DNA of 64,000 bases from Kluyvera sp047971185 (GTDB lineage: Bacteria; Pseudomonadota; Gammaproteobacteria; Enterobacterales; Enterobacteriaceae), in assembly GCF_047971185.1 (NCBI RefSeq), contig NZ_JBKDZH010000058.1:47891-111890 (forward strand), given 5' to 3'. This document shows positions 1 through 7,404 of the stretch, in pieces. The notes beneath the pieces are model-generated. The model saw nothing but the letters and a program-made list of their open reading frames with translations. It was not told the DNA's origin and did not search any database. Position 1 is the stretch's first letter, and each line of letters begins with the position of its first letter. The translations under genes were made by a program, and so were the position numbers.

Positions 1-467
1 GGCGTAAGCAGTGCGAGGTCGATTTTTCCCTGCTCAAACTGCGCGGCCAGCCGCTCCGGCTCCACCGGAATCACCCGTACCCTAATACCGGGCGCGCGAA
101 CCTTCAGCGCGGCGATAAACGGCACCACCACCGCCTTCAGGGCGTAATCGGTGGCGGCCAGCGTGAAGGTTAACGCGGCGGTTAACGGGTCGAACTGCGC
201 GGGTTGTAGCAGTGCGTTGATATCGCTAAGGATTTGCTTTACCGCCGGGGCCAGCTGCTGGGCGCGCAGGGTCGGCACCATGCCGTGCGGCGCGCGGATA
301 AACAGCGGATCGTCAAAGTTATCCCGCAGCCGGGTCAGCATGCCGCTGACGGCGGGCTGGGTCAGCGCCAGCCTGGCCGCCGCGCGCGTGACGCTGCGCT
401 CATCGAGCAGCGCGTCCAGCGTTTTCAGCAGGTTGAAGTCGAGCGTTCTGAGATCCGGTTTCATCAT
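1..467 (-). CDS. LysR-family transcriptional regulator, 3' end cut by window edge
   Basis: Reading leftward from the ATG at 467 (a second ATG at 464), the translation begins MMKPDLRTLDFNLLKTLDAL and continues with a LysR winged helix-turn-helix (SVTRAAARLALTQPAVSGML, then a DDPLF segment). The start of the effector domain follows, and the frame runs off the window at base 1 after about 155 residues. AAGGAA lies just upstream of the start. It is divergent from yicN with about 100 bp between the starts. LysR proteins usually control a divergent neighbour, but yicN is a conserved backbone gene, so the target may be another gene outside the window. The family call is secure; the ligand is unknown. 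Confidence 0.9.
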   Translation of the reverse strand, partial: MMKPDLRTLDFNLLKTLDALLDERSVTRAAARLALTQPAVSGMLTRLRDNFDDPLFIRAPHGMVPTLRAQQLAPAVKQILSDINALLQPAQFDPLTAALTFTLAATDYALKAVVVPFIAALKVRAPGIRVRVIPVEPERLAAQFEQGKIDLALLT

Positions 468-568
468 CGAGTTCCTTCAGCGAGGTAACGCACATTATGG
501 CACGTCCGATTATCGACAGAGCGCAAAATCCCATTATGATGTCGGGGTTTAGCTAAGTGAGAGCGTGC

Positions 569-1021
569 ATGATCTGGTTAATTCTGGCCACCCTGGCGGT
601 GGTATTTGTTGTCGGATTTCGGATCCTGACCTCGAGTTCCCGACGGGCCATACGCCGTCTGAGTGAGCGGCTGGCGATCACGCCGGAGCCGGTTGAATCG
701 ATGATTGACCAGCTAGGGAAAGCGCAGGGTGAAGAGTTTTTACGTTACCTGGAGCGCCCGAACGAAGCCCATTTGCAGAACGCGGCGCAGATGCTGCTGA
801 TCTGGCAGGTGTGCATCGTCGACGGCGGCGAATCCAACATGCTCAGCTGGCATCGGCGGCTGCAAAAGGCCCGTCTCGCCGCGCCCATCACCGACGCCCA
901 GGTGCGTCTGGCGCTCAGCTTCCTGCGCGAGCTGGAGCCGGAGATTAGCGAGCTAAACGCCTTCCAGCATCGCTACAACGCGCTGTTCCACGATGAAAAC
1001 GGCGTTCACTGGCTGCATTGA
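569..1021 (+). CDS. yicN: YicN, DUF1198 family membrane-anchored protein
   Basis: The protein has 150 residues from the ATG at 569, which I prefer because AAGTGAGAG sits 5 nt upstream; a GTG at 557 would add four residues. Residues 1-16 form one hydrophobic helix (IWLILATLAVVFVVGF), followed by a basic segment and a soluble helical domain ending in GVHWLH. It matches E. coli YicN from memory over its whole length (RRAIRRLSERL, LQKARLAAPITDAQVRLAL). The function is unknown. In E. coli it lies beside nepI, as here once the small genes between them are allowed for. Confidence 0.9.
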   Translation: MIWLILATLAVVFVVGFRILTSSSRRAIRRLSERLAITPEPVESMIDQLGKAQGEEFLRYLERPNEAHLQNAAQMLLIWQVCIVDGGESNMLSWHRRLQKARLAAPITDAQVRLALSFLRELEPEISELNAFQHRYNALFHDENGVHWLH

Positions 1022-1083
1022 TATCATTTTATATTATGTTGTTTATCAATAATGGTGATTATATTTATATCACTGTCGAGCGC

Positions 1084-1125
1084 ATGATGAACCTCGTCAA
1101 CAACATCACTCACGAGGTTCATCAT
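1084..1125 (+). promoter_or_regulatory. Perfect inverted repeat over the ribosome site and start codon of the SRPBCC gene
   Basis: The 14-base arms at 1084-1097 (ATGATGAACCTCGT) and 1112-1125 (ACGAGGTTCATCAT) are exact reverse complements around a 14-base loop. The right arm contains the Shine-Dalgarno GAGG (1114-1117) and the first two bases of the ATG at 1124. In RNA the stem would hide both. It could instead be a DNA operator; the sequence does not decide between them. Confidence 0.7.
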
Positions 1126-1648
1126 GAAACAGTCCATGCAACAAAGCGCTATCGTCTGGCCGGAAGGCTACCTGCCGGGCACCACCGACAACTTTGCCTC
1201 TAACGAAATCATCGTCAGCGGCCTGACCGCCAAACAGATTTGGGCACAGCTCGACGACACCAACCTGTGGCCAACCTACTACAGCAACGTGGCGGATATC
1301 CATTTCCACGACGGCAGCGGCCCAACGCTAAGCGCCAACGCCCGCTTCCGTTTCTCGACTTTCGGTTTCCCGATTGAAGCACAGATTACCGAATACGTGC
1401 CGCCGGTTGACGGCCAGGCCGCACGGGTTGCCTGGCACGGCTGGGCGGAAGGCGACGCCACCACCCGTCTGGACGTTATCCACGCCTGGCTGTTCGAAGA
1501 TCTTCCGGGCAACCGCGTGCGTATTCTGACCCAGGAATCGCAAATCGGCGTTCCGGCGCAGGAACTGGCGCGCACCGTGCCAAACCCGATGATTAACGGC
1601 CATCAGGAGTGGATTACCGGGCTGGTGAAATCGGCGCGAGGAGAGTGA
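1124..1648 (+). CDS. SRPBCC (START-like) domain protein, polyketide cyclase/dehydrase type
   Basis: The protein has 174 residues and no signal peptide or membrane helix. The segment around residues 30-60 (IIVSGLTAKQIWAQLDDTNLWPTYY) and the later alternating strands (ARFRFSTFGFPIEAQITEYVP, RVAWHGWAEGD, RVRILTQESQIG) are typical of the helix-grip SRPBCC fold, which binds small hydrophobic ligands. The family covers cyclases, lipid carriers and stress proteins, so no reaction can be given. The gene stands alone between yicN and the toxin/antitoxin remnant. The A/T-rich 1020-1080 region upstream is a likely promoter, and the start codon lies within an inverted repeat (see that entry). Confidence 0.75.
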   Translation: MKQSMQQSAIVWPEGYLPGTTDNFASNEIIVSGLTAKQIWAQLDDTNLWPTYYSNVADIHFHDGSGPTLSANARFRFSTFGFPIEAQITEYVPPVDGQAARVAWHGWAEGDATTRLDVIHAWLFEDLPGNRVRILTQESQIGVPAQELARTVPNPMINGHQEWITGLVKSARGE

Positions 1649-1656
1649 GAATTTCA

Positions 1657-1704
1657 TTGATTTATAGCAAATAGGCTATAATTTATTTATAGCTTATTTG
1701 CTAT
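1657..1704 (+). promoter_or_regulatory. Promoter and operator palindrome of the toxin/antitoxin remnant
   Basis: Arms at 1664-1673 (ATAGCAAATA) and 1695-1704 (TATTTGCTAT), with inner arms GCTATA (1675-1680) and TATAGC (1688-1693), form one long palindrome with a single mismatched pair. A perfect TATAAT at 1677-1682 sits inside it. The arrangement is that of an autorepressed type II toxin/antitoxin promoter, with the antitoxin encoded downstream as the presumed binder. Confidence 0.7.
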
Positions 1705-1716
1705 GAGGGATCGCCG

Positions 1717-1785
1717 ATGTGGGAGGTGGAAACAACGGATGTTTTCGACTGTTGGTTCGTGGAGCAAACCGAAGCACTCAAGTAA
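1717..1785 (+). pseudogene. Truncated HigB/RelE-type toxin, N-terminal 22 codons only
   Basis: An ATG at 1717 opens a 22-codon frame, MWEVETTDVFDCWFVEQTEALK, ending in TAA at 1783. The start resembles the N-terminus of HigB2/RelE-ParE toxins (MW.VETTD.FD.WF..), which are normally about 100-120 residues long. The stop is followed within 10 bases by the antitoxin start, so the rest of the toxin, including the catalytic half, is missing. An internal deletion joining codon 22 to the end of the gene is the simplest explanation. The promoter and palindrome upstream are intact. The family call rests on a short match. Confidence 0.65.
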
Positions 1786-1794
1786 GGAATGAGA

Positions 1795-2094
1795 ATGGCG
1801 ACCCTTAAAGAGTTAATGGCTAAACAGAGCCCGGAAAGTCAGAAGCGTATCGCTGAAAAAGTTGAAGAGATGCGTCAGACGATTGCCTTAAATCGATTAA
1901 GGGAAGAGCTGAACGTGTCTCAAGCAGAGCTGGCTGCGGCAATGGGGGTTAAACAGCCTACCGTGGCGAAAATGGAGCAAGCAGACAACGATCCCCGTCT
2001 CTCAACGTTAAAACGTTATGTTACAGCGTTAGGGGGAGAGATAAGCATTGATGTGACATTACCCACAGGAAAGAGAGTGGCGTTTCATCTTTGA
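1795..2094 (+). CDS. HigA-like antitoxin, XRE-family DNA-binding protein
   Basis: The protein has 99 residues from the ATG at 1795, chosen because GGA lies 6 nt upstream; the in-frame ATG at 1789 overlaps the ribosome site. The N-terminal half is helical (LMAKQSPESQKRIAEKVEEMRQTIALNRLREEL). An XRE/Cro helix-turn-helix follows (VSQAELAAAMGVKQPTVAKMEQ, roughly residues 43-64), with a short tail that ends IDVTLPTGKRVAFHL. This matches antitoxins encoded downstream of HigB2-type toxins. Here it follows a toxin cut to 22 codons, so it is probably an orphan that still represses its own promoter or acts on toxins elsewhere. Confidence 0.85.
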   Translation: MATLKELMAKQSPESQKRIAEKVEEMRQTIALNRLREELNVSQAELAAAMGVKQPTVAKMEQADNDPRLSTLKRYVTALGGEISIDVTLPTGKRVAFHL

Positions 2095-2176
2095 TGTTGG
2101 CTGAATAAGGCAACGTCGCCATCCGGAAAACAGTTGCTAAAACGTTAAATACGTCACAAATAAGATGTTACACTGC

Positions 2177-2197
2177 GTGTCTTTTCCGCAAAGACAC
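2177..2197 (+). promoter_or_regulatory. Stable hairpin in the nepI leader
   Basis: GTGTCTTT (2177-2184) and AAAGACAC (2190-2197) form a perfect 8-bp stem with a 5-base loop, 17 bases before the nepI ATG. There is no U-tract, so it is not an obvious terminator. It may modulate translation or protect the 5' end. Confidence 0.5.
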
Positions 2198-2214
2198 CCT
2201 CCGCAGGTAACAAA

Positions 2215-3399
2215 ATGAGTGCACATATCGAAGAAAAAACCCGCGCCGACGTCGTTGCGCGGCCCAACTGGTCGGCGGTTTTTGCCGTCGCGTTTTGCGT
2301 CGCCTGCCTGATTACCGTGGAGTTTTTACCCGTTAGCCTGCTCACGCCGATGGCGCAGGATCTGGGCATTTCCGAGGGCGTCGCCGGGCAGTCGGTCACG
2401 GTGACCGCGTTTGTCGCCATGTTTTCCAGCCTGTTTATTACTCAGGCTATTGGCGCCACCAACCGTCGCTACGTGGTGATTCTGTTCTCCGTGCTGCTGA
2501 CGCTCTCCTGCCTGCTGGTGTCGTTCGCTAGTTCGTTTACGCTGTTGCTGCTGGGCCGCGCCTGTCTGGGGCTGGCGCTTGGCGGCTTCTGGGCGATGTC
2601 GGCCTCGCTGACTATGCGTCTGGTGCCCGCTCGCACAGTGCCGAAGGCGCTGTCGGTAATCTTTGGTGCGGTGTCCATCGCGCTGGTGATTGCCGCGCCG
2701 CTGGGCAGTTTTCTGGGCGGCATTATCGGCTGGCGCAACGTCTTTAACGCGGCGGCGGTGATGGGGCTGCTGTGCATTGTCTGGGTGCTGAAGGCGCTGC
2801 CGTCGCTGCCGGGCGAGCCTGCGCATCACAAGCAGAACATGTTTAGCCTGCTGCAGCGCCCCGGCGTGATGGCCGGGATGATCGCCATCTTTATGTCCTT
2901 CGCCGGGCAGTTCGCCTTTTTCACCTATATTCGTCCGGTGTATATGAATCTGGCGGGATTCGACGTCGACGGCCTGACGCTGGTGCTGCTGAGCTTTGGT
3001 ATCGCCAGCTTTATCGGCACCTCGTTCTCCTCCGTTATCCTTAAACGCTCGGTCAAACTGGCGCTGGCCGGCGCGCCGCTGGTGCTGGCGGTGAGCGCGC
3101 TGGTGCTGAGTCTGTGGGGCGACGAAAAAATCGTGGCCGCGGCTATCGCCATTATCTGGGGGCTGGCGTTTGCGCTGGTGCCGGTGGGCTGGTCGACGTG
3201 GATCACCCGGTCGCTTGCCGATCAGGCGGAAAAAGCCGGCTCTATTCAGGTGGCGGTAATTCAGCTGGCGAATACCTGCGGCGCGGCGATTGGCGGCCTG
3301 GCGCTGGACCGTCTGGGGCTGACGTCGCCATTAATGATTTCCGGCGCGCTGATGCTGCTGACGGCGCTGCTGGTGACCGCAAAAGTGAAGATTCACTAA
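2215..3399 (+). CDS. nepI: NepI, purine ribonucleoside efflux transporter (MFS)
   Basis: This 394-residue major facilitator protein aligns from memory with E. coli NepI (YicM, 396 aa) along its length: RPNWSAVF.VAFCVACLI near the N-terminus, LGISEGVAGQSVTVTAFVAMF, GGFWAMSASLTMRLVP, and SIQVAVIQLANTCGAAIGG near the C-terminus. It has twelve predicted membrane helices and belongs to the DHA1 drug/proton antiporter group. It exports inosine, guanosine and toxic analogues by proton exchange. AGGTAA lies shortly before the ATG. It is convergent with the porin gene; REP-like repeats fill the gap. Confidence 0.93.
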   Translation: MSAHIEEKTRADVVARPNWSAVFAVAFCVACLITVEFLPVSLLTPMAQDLGISEGVAGQSVTVTAFVAMFSSLFITQAIGATNRRYVVILFSVLLTLSCLLVSFASSFTLLLLGRACLGLALGGFWAMSASLTMRLVPARTVPKALSVIFGAVSIALVIAAPLGSFLGGIIGWRNVFNAAAVMGLLCIVWVLKALPSLPGEPAHHKQNMFSLLQRPGVMAGMIAIFMSFAGQFAFFTYIRPVYMNLAGFDVDGLTLVLLSFGIASFIGTSFSSVILKRSVKLALAGAPLVLAVSALVLSLWGDEKIVAAAIAIIWGLAFALVPVGWSTWITRSLADQAEKAGSIQVAVIQLANTCGAAIGGLALDRLGLTSPLMISGALMLLTALLVTAKVKIH

Positions 3400-3412
3400 T
3401 GCCACAATGGGG

Positions 3413-3510
3413 TCCCCTCGCCCCGTTGGGGAGAGGTTAGGGTAAGGGGTGTATGTTGGCCCGAAAGTCAAACCCTCACCCCAACCCTCCCTTTAGCAGG
3501 GAGAGGGGGT
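3413..3510. repeat. REP-like inverted repeats between convergent genes
   Basis: Two related imperfect palindromes of the dispersed CCCTCACCCTAACCCTCTCCC type face each other (CCCCTCGCCCCGTTGGGGAGAG and, about 60 bases on, CCCTCACCCCAACCC with GGGAGAGGGGG). The same family recurs at 21645-21774, 24070-24101 and 53599-53690. Here it separates the 3' ends of nepI and the porin gene, and probably stabilises or terminates both transcripts. Confidence 0.8.
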
Positions 3511-3522
3511 TTTCACGCTAGC

Positions 3523-4911
3523 TTAGAACCAGGCTTCAAACATGCCGCCGACGTTCAGCGAATCCAGCTGCTGGTCGTCGGTGCCGTTCACCTTCGCCGT
3601 ACGCTTGTTGTCGACCTGACCACCGGTCACGTAGAAGCGCAGCATCGGACGGAATTCCGGGCCCATACCGATGGCGATGTTCTGCGACAGGGTCAGCTTC
3701 CAGCCGTGGTTATCCCCGCCCTGATCGTAATCGACACGCTGGTAACCCGCTTCCAGCCAGGTGGAGTGCACGTCGTTCCAGAAGTACATCGGACGCACGA
3801 TCGCGCCGTAGTTTTTACGGTTGTCGGTGTTGTCTTTGCTGTTGTCGTAGTCGTGGAAGGCCAGCAGATATTCAACCTGCGCCTGCTGGGTAAACTTGTA
3901 GTTCCCCTCGAAGCTGGCGTAGATGGCGGTCAGACCGTCCGTTTTGTTGTAAACGCTGTTATCCGCGTTATCGGAGTAGCGCAGGATCACTTTGTTCACG
4001 CCGCTGCCATCGCTGTTGGTATGGCTTAACAGCAGGCCGCCCTGCCAGGCATCAAGCTGCTCATCGTTATCCACCGCTTTCGAATCAAAGCCGTAGTTAG
4101 CATACACTTCAACGTCGATCGGGCCGGCTTTGAGGTTGTGGGTTTTGGTGGTCAGCGCGTAGTGGCCGTCATCACCGGTGTCGGAGCTGCCGGTACAGGT
4201 AATGCGCGACGGGTTAGTCTCATCGGCCATCACTTCCGGGCTACAGGATTTCACCTGCGAGACGGCGGCCACGTCGAACTGCACGCCGCCGATATCAAAG
4301 TTTTTCACCCCGGCGCCCTGGCCGTCGTGGTTCATCCAGAAGTAGTCGTTGATACCCTGTTGCGGACGCTGGTGGAAGTCGCGACCGGCCCAGATGTAGG
4401 CATTCGGGTTGGACTCCAGCACGTTGGTCACGCCGACGTAGGCTTTTTTCAGGTTAACTTCGTCGCTCCAGTGGTCGAACATGACGTTGATATCCCAGAT
4501 AGCGCCTTTGTCACTCTTAAAGGCCTTGGTGAGCTGGAATTCACCGCCGTTGCTTTCGTTACCCAGACGGCCAATCGCCGAGGCGCCGTTATAGGAGCCG
4601 TCGACGCCAATGTATTTCTGGTCGCCGGTCTGGAAATGCGCGCCGTAGCGCGCGTAGCCGCTGAACTTCAGGCCGAACGGCACTGCCATATCCGGCGTCG
4701 CGGCGGCGGTTTGCGGGTTAGTTTCCAGGTCTATCTTCTTGGCGGCAGCGGCGTCCATTTTGGCCTGGCGGTCCGCCAGCGCTTTATCGACGGCCTTCGC
4801 CACAATGGCGTCGATTTGCTCCTGAGTAAATTCTTGTGCCATTACAGAGGAGAGTGGGCAAAGCGCGGCGATAACCGCCATAGCTAAAGGAAGTTTTTTT
4901 ACAGTTTTCAT
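3523..4911 (-). CDS. LamB/BglH-type carbohydrate porin
   Basis: This 462-residue outer-membrane protein has a signal peptide (residues 1-25, ending SSVMA before QE). A short helical region follows (about 27-60) that may form a periplasmic coiled coil, as in ScrY- and BglH-like porins. A LamB-family barrel then starts at FGLKFSGYARYGAHFQTG and ends in the C-terminal aromatic signature FEAWF. LamB-family trimers pass oligosaccharides or glycosides. It lies immediately downstream of PTS IIB-IIC-IIA genes on the same strand, so it presumably admits the sugar of that PTS. BglH (aryl-beta-glucosides) is the nearest named relative; the substrate is not proven. Confidence 0.88.
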   Translation of the reverse strand: MKTVKKLPLAMAVIAALCPLSSVMAQEFTQEQIDAIVAKAVDKALADRQAKMDAAAAKKIDLETNPQTAAATPDMAVPFGLKFSGYARYGAHFQTGDQKYIGVDGSYNGASAIGRLGNESNGGEFQLTKAFKSDKGAIWDINVMFDHWSDEVNLKKAYVGVTNVLESNPNAYIWAGRDFHQRPQQGINDYFWMNHDGQGAGVKNFDIGGVQFDVAAVSQVKSCSPEVMADETNPSRITCTGSSDTGDDGHYALTTKTHNLKAGPIDVEVYANYGFDSKAVDNDEQLDAWQGGLLLSHTNSDGSGVNKVILRYSDNADNSVYNKTDGLTAIYASFEGNYKFTQQAQVEYLLAFHDYDNSKDNTDNRKNYGAIVRPMYFWNDVHSTWLEAGYQRVDYDQGGDNHGWKLTLSQNIAIGMGPEFRPMLRFYVTGGQVDNKRTAKVNGTDDQQLDSLNVGGMFEAWF

Positions 4912-5074
4912 GGTTATCTCAAATTAATTAATTATATTTTCAGACAATAACCATCTCGTTCTGGTGTAAATATAAAAGACGCCACCAAAACAAGCTGATT
5001 CTATTTTTAATATCGTAGGGGTACAGTTAAATAATTAGCGTAATACAGTTCTCCGTAGTCAGAAAAATTTAATA

Positions 5075-5377
5075 TTAACGTTGGTAAAGGTGAATAATCT
5101 CTTCCGACAGCTCACGCGCCAGCAGGGAATTCATCAGATGATCCTGGGCGTGTACCATAATCAATGTCATCGGCTGGCGCGCTTCGCCTGCATCCTGCTC
5201 AATGAGCTGAGTCTGCATATGATGCGCCTGGCGGGCGTAGCCGTCGGCTTCCCGCAGCAGATTTCTGGCTTCCTCGATCTCACCTTTGCGCGCGGCGTGC
5301 AGCGCTTCAAAACACAGCGAACGGGATTGGCCGGCGTTAATGATAATTTCCATTACCGCGTCTTCTAACCTAACCAT
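5075..5377 (-). CDS. PTS lactose/cellobiose-family IIA protein
   Basis: This 100-residue protein carries the family signature VHAQDHLM, with His76 the likely phosphorylation site. The helical N-terminus (EIIINAGQSRSLCFEALHAARKG) is typical of LacF/ChbA proteins, which take phosphate from HPr and pass it to IIB. GGGGGA precedes the ATG by 6 nt. It lies 81 nt downstream of the IIC gene in the same orientation. Substrate specificity cannot be read from IIA. Confidence 0.92.
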   Translation of the reverse strand: MVRLEDAVMEIIINAGQSRSLCFEALHAARKGEIEEARNLLREADGYARQAHHMQTQLIEQDAGEARQPMTLIMVHAQDHLMNSLLARELSEEIIHLYQR

Positions 5378-5458
5378 AATAGGTCCCCCTGACTCGTGAA
5401 AGTCATCGTTTCAATAAGGGCTAAAAATATCTATTGCGTAATATTAATCAGCTCTGAC

Positions 5459-6781
5459 TTAGCTGATAGTTTCGGCCACAGGCGTCGCCGCTTTTAATTT
5501 CTGCTCTTCCGTTTTCATTAATGAACGTTCATAGGCACGGAGGAACGGTAAATACATCGCCGCCGACATCAGCATGCAGATAATACACATGATGACCGGA
5601 CTCAGCGCCCAGTTGGCCGCCCAGGACGCGCCGATGGGGGCCGGGGTGGTCCACGGGGTCAGAGACACCACCTGCGCCAGCCAGCCGAGGCGGGTTGCGG
5701 TGTAGGCCAGAACGGCGTTGATCATCGGAATGAAGACGAACGGGATAAACATCATCGGGTTCATAATAATCGGCGCGCCGAACAGAATCGGTTCGTTGAT
5801 ATTAAAGAAGCTTGGAACGATGCCCATTTTACCAATAGTACGCAGATGCGTGGCGCGGCTGCGCAGCAGCAAAAACGCCAGCGGTAAGGTGCAGCCAACG
5901 CCGCCGATCAGCAGGTAGTGATCCCAGAAGCCTTGCAGGTAAACGTGCGGCAGGACGGTGCCGGCGGCCAGCGCGGCCTGGTTAGCGGAGAGGTTCGCCA
6001 TCCAGAACGGGTTCATGATGCCGGTGACAATCAGCGAGCCGTGAATCCCGGCAAACCAGAAAATCTGGCACATCAGCACCGACAGCAGAATCGCCGGCAG
6101 GGAGTCAGAGGCGGAAACCAGCGGCGCTAGCACATGCATAATCGCCTGCGGCAGGATCATGCCGGTCTGCGCTTCAATGAACAGGTTCAGCGGGTGCAGC
6201 GTGCCAATCACCACCAGCACCGGAATCAGGATCTCAAACGAACGCGCCACGCCGGTCGGCACTTCCTTCGGCAGGCGAATCGTTACGTTGTTTTGTTTGA
6301 GCCACGCATAGACGCGGGTGGAGTAAATCGCGGTAATCAGCGCGGTAAAGATCCCCTGACCGGAAAGGTACTGGGTGGAAATTTTACCGTCGGCGTACGG
6401 CGCGGCGACCAGCAGAAACGCCATAAACGCCAGCAGTCCGGACATCACCGGATCGAGGTTAAACTGACGGCCGAGGCTGGCCCCGATACCGACGGAGATA
6501 AAGAACGTCATCACGCCCATGCTGAGGTTGAACGGCAGCATCAGCTGCTCGCGATAGTGCTCAGAGAAATCCAGCCAGCCGCGGGCGAAACCGTTGGTGG
6601 TATCCGGTGAAAACGGTGGAAAAATAAACACCAGCATGAACGAACCGATGATCATAAACGGCAGCGCGGCGGTGAAGCCGTCGCGAATGGCGATGACATA
6701 TTTCTGCTGCCCGAGACGGCCGGCCAGCGGGGTTATGGATTGCTCAATAACGGCAACCATCGACTGATAAAGAGAACTCAT
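5459..6781 (-). CDS. PTS lactose/cellobiose-family IIC permease
   Basis: This 440-residue membrane protein has about ten hydrophobic segments. It carries the substrate-channel signature NEPILFGAPIIMNPMM (around residue 320) and FAGIHGSLIVTGIMNP (about 240), both typical of CelB/ChbC-type IIC proteins. It moves a beta-glycoside or diglycoside across the inner membrane, coupled to phosphorylation by IIB. The operon order is IIB, IIC, IIA, porin. No phospho-glycosidase lies next to it, so the imported phosphosugar must be processed by an enzyme encoded elsewhere. Confidence 0.92.
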   Translation of the reverse strand: MSSLYQSMVAVIEQSITPLAGRLGQQKYVIAIRDGFTAALPFMIIGSFMLVFIFPPFSPDTTNGFARGWLDFSEHYREQLMLPFNLSMGVMTFFISVGIGASLGRQFNLDPVMSGLLAFMAFLLVAAPYADGKISTQYLSGQGIFTALITAIYSTRVYAWLKQNNVTIRLPKEVPTGVARSFEILIPVLVVIGTLHPLNLFIEAQTGMILPQAIMHVLAPLVSASDSLPAILLSVLMCQIFWFAGIHGSLIVTGIMNPFWMANLSANQAALAAGTVLPHVYLQGFWDHYLLIGGVGCTLPLAFLLLRSRATHLRTIGKMGIVPSFFNINEPILFGAPIIMNPMMFIPFVFIPMINAVLAYTATRLGWLAQVVSLTPWTTPAPIGASWAANWALSPVIMCIICMLMSAAMYLPFLRAYERSLMKTEEQKLKAATPVAETIS

Positions 6782-6793
6782 CTGGAAACCCTT

Positions 6794-7108
6794 TTAGTGC
6801 GCCGCGGAAATCAGCGACAGAGCGTAATCGAGTACCTTGTCACCCCGTTGCATTCCGTAGTCCATGGTATCGATCGGCTGGACGGGAATATTCTGGGCGG
6901 CGGCCTTTTCTGACAAACTTTTTAACATGTACTTCACCTGTGGCCCCAGTAACACCACCTGATATTGCGGGTACTGGATATCAAACTCGGACACGCCGTA
7001 GGCATCAATTTTCACCGGCAAGTCCCGTTCTTTCGCGGCTTCAACCATTTTTCTGACCAGCATACTGGTCGACATTCCGGCGGAGCAGCACAGCATAATT
7101 TTGTACAT
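6794..7108 (-). CDS. PTS lactose/cellobiose-family IIB protein
   Basis: The protein has 104 residues from the ATG at 7108, which has a strong GGAGGG 6 nt upstream; the frame extends further upstream without a ribosome site. The N-terminus MYKIMLCCSAGMSTSMLV holds the phosphocysteine motif, with Cys8 just before SAGMSTS the likely acceptor. It takes phosphate from IIA and transfers it to the sugar in IIC. It is the first gene of the operon and starts about 60 bases from a perfect LacI-type palindrome. Confidence 0.92.
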   Translation of the reverse strand: MYKIMLCCSAGMSTSMLVRKMVEAAKERDLPVKIDAYGVSEFDIQYPQYQVVLLGPQVKYMLKSLSEKAAAQNIPVQPIDTMDYGMQRGDKVLDYALSLISAAH

Positions 7109-7164
7109 CGACGACCCTCCTCTAAATGTAAAAAGTTGTTGCGAGTTTGATTTGATATGAAACT

Positions 7165-7176
7165 GAAACCGGTTTC
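7165..7176. promoter_or_regulatory. LacI-family operator GAAACCGGTTTC
   Basis: This is a perfect 12-base palindrome with the central CG typical of LacI/GalR-type operators. It lies between the divergent PTS operon and the LacI-family gene. A degenerate second copy (ACAATCGGTTTCC, about 7291-7303) lies closer to the regulator, giving a spacing that could allow looping. The binder is presumably the protein encoded at 7405-8355. Confidence 0.75.
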
Positions 7177-7195
7177 TATTCATAAAACTTAGAAC

Positions 7196-7211
7196 TGTGA
7201 TATCCATCAAT
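7196..7211. promoter_or_regulatory. CRP-like site in the PTS promoter region
   Basis: TGTGA (7196-7200), six bases, then TCAAT (7207-7211) matches the CRP consensus at nine of ten core positions other than the spacer. It lies upstream of the PTS operon, where catabolite activation would be expected. No further support is visible. Confidence 0.45.
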
Positions 7212-7404
7212 TTCTCATGCTTATGAGACTAATTATTTCGTCCTGGCTCACATAAAAATGTCGTTTTGCGATGAAATGGACATCAAATGGACAATCGGTT
7301 TCCATGAAAAAAGAGAAACGGATATACTGGGCTCAGCTATCATTTAAGCCGTTGCTGTACAGAGGATTTTTACGGCAGGCATTGTGCCTTTTCAGGGGAG
7401 AAAG

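Noticed and set aside
1018..1203. A small protein-coding frame across the promoter of the SRPBCC gene
   Set aside because: It has no ribosome site, is A/T-rich at first and then overlaps the true gene in another frame.
2177..2197. A purine riboswitch before nepI
   Set aside because: The leader is too short for an aptamer, and none of the conserved purine-riboswitch loops is recognisable.
3413..3510. CRISPR-like repetition of GGGAGAGGG units
   Set aside because: Copies are palindromic, few, and scattered between genes; no regular repeat-spacer array and no cas gene is present.
3400..3522. Attachment site or tRNA remnant at the left edge of the PTS/gallate block
   Set aside because: Only REP-like palindromes are present; no tRNA-like sequence or matching direct repeat was found near 16000.
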